NCBI GenBank assembly: GCA_946040795.1 | Contig: CAMGCK010000006.1 | Coordinates: 1 to 49,516, forward strand | Direction: 5' to 3' | DNA from: an uncultured Lachnospiraceae bacterium | Lineage (GTDB): Bacteria; Bacillota; Clostridia; Lachnospirales; Lachnospiraceae | DNA length: 49,516 bases | The notes under the pieces: generated by a model | What the model saw: only the letters and a program-made list of their open reading frames with translations | What the model was told of the DNA's origin: nothing | The model's database searches: none | In this document: in pieces, positions 43,829 through 49,516 of the stretch | How positions within the stretch are numbered: position 1 is the first letter of the stretch | Layout of the letters: every line of letters begins with the position of its first letter | Made by a program: the position numbers and the translations under genes

Positions 43829-43894
43829 GTAGCACTCTATCGTGTTGAGTGCTAACTGACTCTTATATAATAGCATACTTCCCATTAAAATCAA
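43829..43894 (-). promoter_or_regulatory. CIRCE operator and promoter of groES-groEL
   Basis: The inverted repeat GTAGCACTC-N9-GAGTGCTAA (43829-43855) matches the HrcA operator TTAGCACTC-N9-GAGTGCTAA with one mismatch. The promoter lies upstream on the minus strand: TTGATT (43894-43889), 16 bp, TATTAT (43872-43867). HrcA would repress at normal temperature. Confidence 0.95.
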
Positions 43895-43951
43895 GTCCAT
43901 AAATGTGAAAAAAGTGTTATCAATACGGAAGCCGCATTGTTTATCGTCTGT

Positions 43952-43980
43952 TTGACTTTTCAGAGCTTTCATGTTACCAT
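43952..43980 (+). promoter_or_regulatory. Promoter of rho
   Basis: TTGACT (43952-43957) and extended TGT-TACCAT (10 box 43975-43980) with a 17-bp spacer. About 60 bases of leader precede the rho ATG. Confidence 0.6.
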
Positions 43981-44050
43981 TAATCTAATATCAGAACCAT
44001 TCACAGATCCCCATCTTCTAATCGGTTATATTTCCACAGGAGAATTTACA

Positions 44051-45439
44051 ATGAAAGATAAATTAAATACGCTTCCGGTGAAGGAACTTCGCAAAATCGC
44101 CGGTGAAAAAGGATTAAAAGGCATTCTGGGCATGCGGAAAGGTGAGCTTGTGGAAAAGCTTGCGGAGATTTTTGAGGCGGAACAGTCTGAAAAAGAGGCA
44201 TCTGCTCCGATTCCTTCATCCGAACCGAACCCTGCACCGGTCTATGACCGCGGAACCGGTTCAAATTATGAACGTATTTCTGCTCCGCGCGCGCCCAAAA
44301 ATCTTTCGGAACTGGACAGTGGTGAAAAAGCGGAAGGCATTGTAGAAGTCATGACCGACGGATTCGGCTTCATTCGATCCGGCGGATACCTTCCCGGAGA
44401 GGACGATGTATACGTTGCGCCCTCCCAGATCCGGAAATTCAATCTGAAGACCGGCGATTACATTTCCGGCAGCAAGCGCATTAAAGGTGAAAATGAGCGG
44501 TTTTCTGCCATTTTGTTCATTGAGAAGATCAATGGCATGTCTGTATACGAGCACAGCCGCGTACGGCCTTTTGAGAGTCTGACACCCATCTTCCCGCATG
44601 ATCGCCTGCATCTGGAAACGGAAGGCGGCGAGCTTTCCATGCGTATCGTGGATCTGGTCTCTCCCATCGGCAAAGGACAGCGCGGCATGATCGTTGCTCA
44701 GCCCAAGGTCGGCAAGACCACGCTGTTAAAGCAGATCGCCCATGCTCTTCAGAAGAATCATCCGGAGCTGCATATCATTATTCTTCTCATTGACGAACGT
44801 CCTGAGGAAGTTACGGACATGCAGGAATCCGTAATGGGAGACAATGTGGAAGTGGTCTACTCCACCTTCGATGAGCAACCGGAGCATCATAAGCGTGTTT
44901 CAGAGATGGTTATTGAACGCGCAAAGCGTCTGGTGGAAATGAAACGGGATGTAGTGATCCTGCTGGATTCCATCACCCGTCTGACGCGGGCCTACAATCT
45001 GACGGTGACGCCCTCCGGACGTACTCTTTCCGGTGGTCTGGATCCGGCTGCGCTTTACATGCCCAAGCGTTTCTTCGGCGCGGCGCGCTGCATGCGGGAA
45101 GGCGGCTCCCTGACGATTCTTTCCACAGCGCTTCTGGAGACCGGTTCCCGATTGGACGATGTGGTCTATGAGGAATTTAAGGGCACCGGCAATATGGAAC
45201 TTGTCCTGAATCGGAAGCTCTCCGAGCGTCGGATCTTCCCTGCCATCGACATCCTGAAATCCTCAACAAGAAACGAACAGCTTCTTCTGAATGAGGTCGA
45301 ATATGAAGCCTCCTCTCTCATCCGCAAGGTTACATCCACCGGCAAGGCGGAGGAAGCCACGGAGCAGATCCTGGACCTTTTTGCATCCACGAGATCCAAT
45401 GCGGAATTTGTACAGAAGATCCGTTACATCGTGTTCTGA
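44051..45439 (+). CDS. rho: Transcription termination factor Rho
   Basis: A 462-residue hexameric RNA helicase. Its N-terminal domain starts MKDKLNTLPVKELRKIAGEKG (SAP-like), followed by a charged linker, an RNA-binding cold-shock-like domain (EGIVEVMTDGFGFIRSGGYL), and the RecA-like ATPase: Walker A QPKVGKTTLL, DERPEEVTDM, Walker B VVILLDSITRL and the R-loop/arginine-finger region LDPAALYMPKRFFGAARCMREGG (in parts). CAGGAGA 9 bases upstream selects the ATG at 44051; the longer frame from 43937 includes the promoter. Confidence 0.97.
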   Translation: MKDKLNTLPVKELRKIAGEKGLKGILGMRKGELVEKLAEIFEAEQSEKEASAPIPSSEPNPAPVYDRGTGSNYERISAPRAPKNLSELDSGEKAEGIVEVMTDGFGFIRSGGYLPGEDDVYVAPSQIRKFNLKTGDYISGSKRIKGENERFSAILFIEKINGMSVYEHSRVRPFESLTPIFPHDRLHLETEGGELSMRIVDLVSPIGKGQRGMIVAQPKVGKTTLLKQIAHALQKNHPELHIIILLIDERPEEVTDMQESVMGDNVEVVYSTFDEQPEHHKRVSEMVIERAKRLVEMKRDVVILLDSITRLTRAYNLTVTPSGRTLSGGLDPAALYMPKRFFGAARCMREGGSLTILSTALLETGSRLDDVVYEEFKGTGNMELVLNRKLSERRIFPAIDILKSSTRNEQLLLNEVEYEASSLIRKVTSTGKAEEATEQILDLFASTRSNAEFVQKIRYIVF

Positions 45440-45486
45440 CAGAATTGCTGCAATAACAGCTGAAAATAAAACCATGAATAAAAAAG

Positions 45487-45516
45487 TCCCCCTTATCGTA
45501 GGTTTGATAAGGGGGA
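45487..45516. terminator. Bidirectional terminator after rho
   Basis: TCCCCCTTATC pairs with GATAAGGGGGA (45487-45497, 45506-45516), flanked by A and T runs. It separates rho from the convergent phosphatase gene. Confidence 0.88.
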
Positions 45517-45528
45517 TTTTCCATATCT

Positions 45529-46701
45529 TCAGAAGTAATTGATCTGTACCTGTTTTCCCATGGCGGTCAGGCACTTTTCAAGTTCTTCCGCCAGATTCAT
45601 TTTGATGTTGAAAGTAATGGGAAGGTTGGGGTTCTGGTGAGCCGGATTCATGGCGCGGCCCACATATAAATTGATGTCCGTCGCTTCCTCAAACAGCATG
45701 CGGCAGATTCTGGAAGCGCCGTCATCGCGGCAGGTCCATTCTTCATAGAGCGCGTTTTCATTCAGGAAATCACGGGCGTATTCAATGACCTTGTTGATGG
45801 TGATGACACCTTCTGTGACCAGATCCACGCCCTCGATTTCAGCGATGGGCGGAATCTCACCGGAAGGATTTGCCAGTGATACGCGTACGGGTTTTCCGAG
45901 ATATTTCGCGGCTATTGAAGAGGTGGTTCCGCCTGAAATAATGTGTTTTCCTTCTTTTGCGAAAAACAGTGACATCATGCGTTGACTGTCGTTCTGATCC
46001 CGCGGGGGACCGAAAAGCAGATTGACAGATGCACGCTTCCGCATTTTAATGACACATCCTGTGGCATCGTCACCGGGCTTATAACTATAAGCTTTGTTGC
46101 ATTCATCAATCAGCATGGATGCCAGCGTCTTGGCGTTATAACCGCAGGTGCACTGGACGGACATGAAGTTTTCAATGTCTTCAATTTTCCAGCCGAAGTT
46201 GTAGGAAAGACCAATGCCTGCATGGGGGCAGCCGTCGCTCATGGCGATGATGCAGTCGCCTTCCATAAGACTGATTACTGTATGCATGATCTGTTTTCCG
46301 CGCACTTCGATCTGAGTGCGAAGATACCGATACGGCTGATTGTTTCTTAAAATGATCACCGGCGGATTGTCATACTGAATGATCTCCAGCGTATGATTCT
46401 CGATGATGTTCAGAATCGTAAAGGTGGAATAGGCCACGCCTCGTTCGGAGCAGACCGGAAGGGTGTCCATGATCGTGGCTACGCAATCCTCCAGCTTCAT
46501 TCCCTGAGCAATCATAGTTGCGATGATCTTGGAAGTCAGTGTGGAAAGAATACTTGCTTTAACGCCGCTCCCCAGACCATCTGCCAGGACCATGACCATG
46601 GAATGGCGGCCGTACTTGGCCATCTCCACATGGTCACCGCATAACTGCTCGCCGACATGATTGATGCTCTTCCATCCGACTTCCACCCACAGCTTATTCA
46701 T
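45529..46701 (-). CDS. SpoIIE/PP2C-type serine phosphatase with extra C-terminal domain
   Basis: A 390-residue protein. Residues about 10-225 form a PP2C/SpoIIE phosphatase with metal-binding aspartates in CGDHVEM, VLADGLGSG, AMSDGCPHAG and GDDATGCVIK. Residues about 230-390 form an extra domain that I cannot name, with GPPRD, ISGGTTSSIAAKYLG and a Lys/Glu-rich end. It has no membrane segment or PAS domain of its own. AAGGAG 10 bases upstream supports the ATG at 46701. The gene overlaps the hydrogenase-like gene by 8 bases, so the two are probably made together. The expected substrate is a phosphoserine regulator such as an anti-sigma antagonist, which is inference. Confidence 0.9.
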   Translation of the reverse strand: MNKLWVEVGWKSINHVGEQLCGDHVEMAKYGRHSMVMVLADGLGSGVKASILSTLTSKIIATMIAQGMKLEDCVATIMDTLPVCSERGVAYSTFTILNIIENHTLEIIQYDNPPVIILRNNQPYRYLRTQIEVRGKQIMHTVISLMEGDCIIAMSDGCPHAGIGLSYNFGWKIEDIENFMSVQCTCGYNAKTLASMLIDECNKAYSYKPGDDATGCVIKMRKRASVNLLFGPPRDQNDSQRMMSLFFAKEGKHIISGGTTSSIAAKYLGKPVRVSLANPSGEIPPIAEIEGVDLVTEGVITINKVIEYARDFLNENALYEEWTCRDDGASRICRMLFEEATDINLYVGRAMNPAHQNPNLPITFNIKMNLAEELEKCLTAMGKQVQINYF

Positions 46702-48373
46702 CCTGAACACTCTCCTTCAGCTTAGTGAGCGCGATCTTTGTTTCAGCGGCCGTTTCACCGAGAAGGGATGCGATTTCCTGAACGATGCGCATCTGTTTTT
46801 CAACGACCTGATCAGCGGTTTCGATGGTCTTTCTGCTGAGCGCCTTTTTGTGCTCATACTGCAGTTCTTCTTCCGTCACATCCTGAAGGATGCAGAGAAG
46901 AAGGTGATATTCACGATCGTAAACAATGGTCTTATTGACATATTTTCCGCATTCCGGCAGATATTCACGTCTTCCGTGCATGCCGATACCGGTAGAAAGC
47001 ACCTGGATCAGATCCACTGCGTCCATGATGCGGGTGATCTGATCGCCGAGAATATCGGATGCGGAACGCAAATTAAAGAGACGAACAGCTTCACGGTTGA
47101 TCTGCTGAACTTCAAGATCCTCATTCACGACGAGGATCGCATTGGGACTCATTTCCGCAATGGAATCGGAAAAGCTTTCCGCTTTTTCCTTGAGATACGG
47201 AAGACACATGGAAATTTCGGCTTTGCCCTGAATGATGGCAGCAGCCTTTGCGCGGCAGGTTTCATAGCCGCAGGAACCGCAGTTCAACTCATCCATGGGG
47301 CGCGTCTTTCCCATTTTCCGTAAAGTTTCCGTGATCTCGGCTTCACTGGGCGTACGTACATATTTCTTTAGAGAAATAAAGTCTTTTCCAAGCTCCGCGT
47401 GATCCCGGGGCTTGACCGCGAATTCATTCATGCCGGCATAATCAGCAACGGACTTGTAGTCGCGGATCGGTGATCGATGTTCTTTTTCCATGACCGGACC
47501 GCCGATGCATCCACCGGCACATGCGGACATCTCAATGAAACAGTGATCCAGTTCCCCGGCTTCGATGTCTCTTAGTGCCGCGATGCAGTTTTCCGTTCCG
47601 TCCACGGCAAGATAGGTCCATCCGGGGGCTGTGCAGTCCATGGTCTTAAGGATTCCGCCTGTGACCGGGAAAAAGCGTGATCGGCTGTACTCCTCATGAT
47701 CCAAGGACTTTTCAGGAGTGATGCCTTCGCTCTTCATCCAGTCGGAAAGTTCGTTGAAAGTCAAAACAGCATCAACGATGCCCTCATACTGCTGCGCTTC
47801 ATCTTTTTTGGCCACGCAAGGACCGATGAATACGGTCTTTGCGCCTGGAATACGATTTTTGATGTCTTTACAGCTGGCCTGCATGGGGGAAAGGACATCG
47901 GCCAAATAAGGAAGAAGGGCTGGAAAATGCTTTTGAACCAGCAGATTTACGGAATGACAACATGATGAAATAAGGAGTGATCTTCCCTCCTCTTGAATCA
48001 TGCGCTCATATTCGGTTTTCACCAGCGCAGCACCGGCAGCTGTTTCTTCAACATCTGCAAATCCCAACTTACGGAGAGCTTCCCGCATGGCATTGATTCC
48101 AACACCGTCATAATTGGCAATGAAGGACGGAGCAAGGGTTGCGACTACGGTCTCTCCGCCGCGGATGAAGGTACGAACCTTTTCAAGCTCGCTGACGATC
48201 TCTTTGGCACCCTGGGGGCATACAACAAAGCACTGGCCGCACATGATGCATTCGTCTCCGATGATATAGGCATGATTTCCGGAAAAACGGATGGCCTTTA
48301 CCGGACAATGTCGAATACATTTATGGCAGTTTTTGCAGTTGGAACGTTTCAAAGTCATGTATTCAGAATCCAT
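46694..48373 (-). CDS. Sensory-type [FeFe] hydrogenase (HydS-like) with PAS domain
   Basis: A 559-residue protein. It has two [4Fe-4S] ferredoxin motifs (Cys13/16/19/23 and Cys42/45/48/52). The H-cluster cysteines are all present: SSCC (138-139, with His instead of Pro after it), GPC (Cys186) and SACAGGC (285, 289). Next comes a further Fe-S domain (Cys365/368/373/390) and a PAS domain (about 400-505), then a coiled coil. This order matches the group C sensory hydrogenases known in Clostridia, which are thought to detect hydrogen or redox state rather than turn over H2 in bulk. The downstream overlapping phosphatase gene is the likely output. GAGGTG precedes the ATG. Confidence 0.92.
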   Translation of the reverse strand: MDSEYMTLKRSNCKNCHKCIRHCPVKAIRFSGNHAYIIGDECIMCGQCFVVCPQGAKEIVSELEKVRTFIRGGETVVATLAPSFIANYDGVGINAMREALRKLGFADVEETAAGAALVKTEYERMIQEEGRSLLISSCCHSVNLLVQKHFPALLPYLADVLSPMQASCKDIKNRIPGAKTVFIGPCVAKKDEAQQYEGIVDAVLTFNELSDWMKSEGITPEKSLDHEEYSRSRFFPVTGGILKTMDCTAPGWTYLAVDGTENCIAALRDIEAGELDHCFIEMSACAGGCIGGPVMEKEHRSPIRDYKSVADYAGMNEFAVKPRDHAELGKDFISLKKYVRTPSEAEITETLRKMGKTRPMDELNCGSCGYETCRAKAAAIIQGKAEISMCLPYLKEKAESFSDSIAEMSPNAILVVNEDLEVQQINREAVRLFNLRSASDILGDQITRIMDAVDLIQVLSTGIGMHGRREYLPECGKYVNKTIVYDREYHLLLCILQDVTEEELQYEHKKALSRKTIETADQVVEKQMRIVQEIASLLGETAAETKIALTKLKESVQDE

Positions 48374-48421
48374 GATAACACCTCGCTTTCAGATCAAAAA
48401 CATGAGCCGATGCATTGAAAA

Positions 48422-48661
48422 TCAGAGCTTATCAAGCACATTCTCCTTGAAAAACGCATTTACTGTCTCCGGAGAAACTGAAAAGAACTGCCCGTCAACG
48501 GTAACACAGACCCCTTCCACACAGCGTCCCATACAAAAGGAACCACTGAGCTCGACCTGTTCTTCCAGATTATTTTCTTCAATCAACTTCTGCAGAGTAT
48601 CCACGATCCTACGTGAACCTTTGATATGGCAGGAGGATCCGATACAAATCGTAACATTCAT
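48422..48661 (-). CDS. Small thioredoxin-like [2Fe-2S] ferredoxin (NuoE/HoxE-like)
   Basis: A 79-residue protein with the thioredoxin-like 2Fe-2S pattern: CIGSSCH near the start and SFCMGRCVEG in the middle, giving four cysteines (C-x4-C and C-x3-C). Such proteins are the electron-carrying domain of NuoE/HydC subunits, here alone. It probably passes electrons to or from the hydrogenase-like protein encoded 48 bp downstream. It overlaps the upstream phosphotransferase-like gene by 4 bases. Confidence 0.88.
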   Translation of the reverse strand: MNVTICIGSSCHIKGSRRIVDTLQKLIEENNLEEQVELSGSFCMGRCVEGVCVTVDGQFFSVSPETVNAFFKENVLDKL

Positions 48662-49362
48662 GATGACTCCTTCTTTTTCCGGTAATCCGCCAGTTCGGTC
48701 TGCCAGGAAGACAGTTTCTGACGGTTGTAACCCGGTGATTTTTTATACAGCAGCGCGCCGATCTCCGGCATGATCATACGTATTGATTCGGCATCGATAC
48801 CGCTGATCCTGCAGTAAGCAGCCAGATAATACTCAGCGCACTCCACGGATACATCCAGAAAAACAAGGAACCATGCAAGCGCAATGTCACGTGAAACAGA
48901 CTGATTGTTCGCTTCGGACCAGTCCAGAACAAAGAGCTTTCCACTGTGATCCATCATAACATTTGAAGGCCGGAAATCGCCGTGGCAAATGGGTAGAACC
49001 GGAGCATCTGTATCATTGGGAGCTGCGGCAAGATTCGGACAGGAATGCTGATGGATATCGTAATGTACGCCTGCAAAAAGCGTCATGTACTCTTCTGCTT
49101 TTTCCGGCTGTCTGATCAGAAGCTGTTCCAGGGTATTTCCGTTAATGCGTTCAGTCTCAAGAACAAGCTGGCTGTCCTGAAAAAACACAGCGGTTACATG
49201 CGGTATTGAAAGCCCGCTTTCCTCGATTACAGAATGGATATAAGCTTCCCGAAAGACATCACTTTTTTTGTAATTGCTTTTGAAAACCTTATGTACATTC
49301 TGTGAGCTGCTATAGACCGTCTTATTGTTTCGAACTGCTATGATTCGGGATAATGTGTTCAT
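48658..49362 (-). CDS. Aminoglycoside phosphotransferase/kinase-fold protein
   Basis: A 234-residue protein of the APH/choline-kinase fold with the catalytic loop ICHGDFRPSNVMM (Asp and Asn) and the magnesium-binding LFVLDWSEA. The N-terminal lobe has VHKVFKSNYKKSDVFREAYI with an ATP-binding Lys. The substrate is unknown: it is first in the sensory hydrogenase operon, so phosphorylation of a signalling partner or small molecule is more plausible than antibiotic resistance. The overlap with the next gene (ATGA) shows coupling. The upstream side is the terminator of the next gene. Confidence 0.82.
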   Translation of the reverse strand: MNTLSRIIAVRNNKTVYSSSQNVHKVFKSNYKKSDVFREAYIHSVIEESGLSIPHVTAVFFQDSQLVLETERINGNTLEQLLIRQPEKAEEYMTLFAGVHYDIHQHSCPNLAAAPNDTDAPVLPICHGDFRPSNVMMDHSGKLFVLDWSEANNQSVSRDIALAWFLVFLDVSVECAEYYLAAYCRISGIDAESIRMIMPEIGALLYKKSPGYNRQKLSSWQTELADYRKKKESS

Positions 49363-49386
49363 TGCTTCTCTTTCGTTTTAAATATG

Positions 49387-49420
49387 CCATCGGGGGCAGG
49401 GGGGCTGACACCCCGATGGC
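49387..49420 (-). terminator. Probable terminator of truncated glutamate synthase-like gene
   Basis: GCCATCGGGG pairs with CCCCGATGGC (arms 49387-49396 and 49411-49420) with a 14-base loop. T residues after it on the minus strand are few. Confidence 0.6.
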
Positions 49421-49457
49421 TGAGCGCGATCAGATGATCAACGCAGCTTTAAACGAG

Positions 49458-49516
49458 TTATTTGGAAAGGGCTTCGTCAATGGCCTTCGCTGCGACCTTA
49501 CCTGCGCCCATGGCGG
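49458..49516 (-). CDS. C-terminal end of a glutamate synthase small subunit-like protein (partial)
   Basis: The window ends inside a minus-strand gene. The visible residues are AMGAGKVAAKAIDEALSK and a TAA stop at 49460-49458. MGAGK..A..AID is typical of the last residues of GltD-like NADPH-dependent glutamate synthase small subunits and related FAD oxidoreductases. The assignment rests on 18 residues. Confidence 0.5.
   Translation of the reverse strand, partial: AMGAGKVAAKAIDEALSK

Noticed and set aside
48658-49362. Antibiotic resistance gene call for the APH-fold protein
   Set aside because: The fold is shared by many kinases, and the gene is coupled to a sensory hydrogenase operon rather than to mobile or resistance genes.

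Overview
The window reads as chromosomal DNA of an anaerobic, Gram-positive member of the Clostridia, most likely a Lachnospiraceae-type bacterium. Supporting signs are LexA boxes of the Bacillus/Clostridium type upstream of a YneA-like LysM protein, a CIRCE operator at groES-groEL, a T-box riboswitch, strong AGGAGG ribosome binding sites throughout, a DUF4317 protein, rubrerythrin-based oxygen defence and a PAS-containing [FeFe]-hydrogenase-like protein. This assignment is inference; no rRNA or other decisive marker is present. The first 44 bases are not genomic: they are an untrimmed Nextera/Tn5 sequencing adapter, so the left edge is the end of a contig. The right edge cuts through a gene that looks like the glutamate synthase small subunit.

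Layout. 45-1080: remnant of an IS1634-like transposase, a 167-bp tandem duplication carrying LexA-box-like sites, and the SOS-type yneA-like gene. 1135-3062: an RsmH-family methyltransferase outside the division cluster, overlapping a membrane-anchored SGNH hydrolase. 3155-3917: a long non-coding stretch with DnaA-box-like sites. 3918-10509: two Xer-like tyrosine recombinases bracketing oxidative-stress genes (a flavin reductase/rubredoxin/rubrerythrin fusion and a Nim-like flavoprotein), a metallo-beta-lactamase-fold protein, a membrane-anchored Mrr-type nuclease and a TtcA-like tRNA thiolase. 10584-12209: a polysaccharide-deacetylase-like protein that lacks its catalytic residues, and a VOC protein. 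12290-17416: a polyamine ABC transporter operon headed by an XRE-cupin regulator. 17917-22920: tRNA-Ala, an ABC-F protein, NAD(P)HX epimerase, acyl-ACP thioesterase, a Gfo/Idh/MocA oxidoreductase and a broken small gene. 23124-27931: a branched-chain amino acid ABC operon. 28136-30121: isocitrate dehydrogenase followed by an AroD homologue lacking its catalytic His and Lys. 30364-33498: a DUF4317-acetyltransferase fusion, a folded repeat-like element and a split threonine/serine exporter. 33688-36870: a predicted tryptophan ABC transporter under a T-box with a UGG specifier. 36923-41528: an LplABC-type sugar transporter with a cytoplasmic GH5 glycosidase. 41830-45439: groES-groEL and rho. 45529-49362: a four-gene operon with a phosphotransferase-like protein, a small 2Fe-2S protein, a sensory-type [FeFe] hydrogenase and a SpoIIE/PP2C phosphatase.

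How the genes work together. Much of the window is nutrient uptake with visible local control: direct repeats under the polyamine operon promoter, a T-box on the tryptophan transporter, a LacI-type operator-like site on the sugar operon and intercistronic hairpins that probably raise binding-protein levels. The most unusual content is the putative hydrogen/redox-sensing phosphatase operon at the right end, the triple-domain rubrerythrin fusion with an internal translation start, and two enzyme-family proteins that have lost their active sites.
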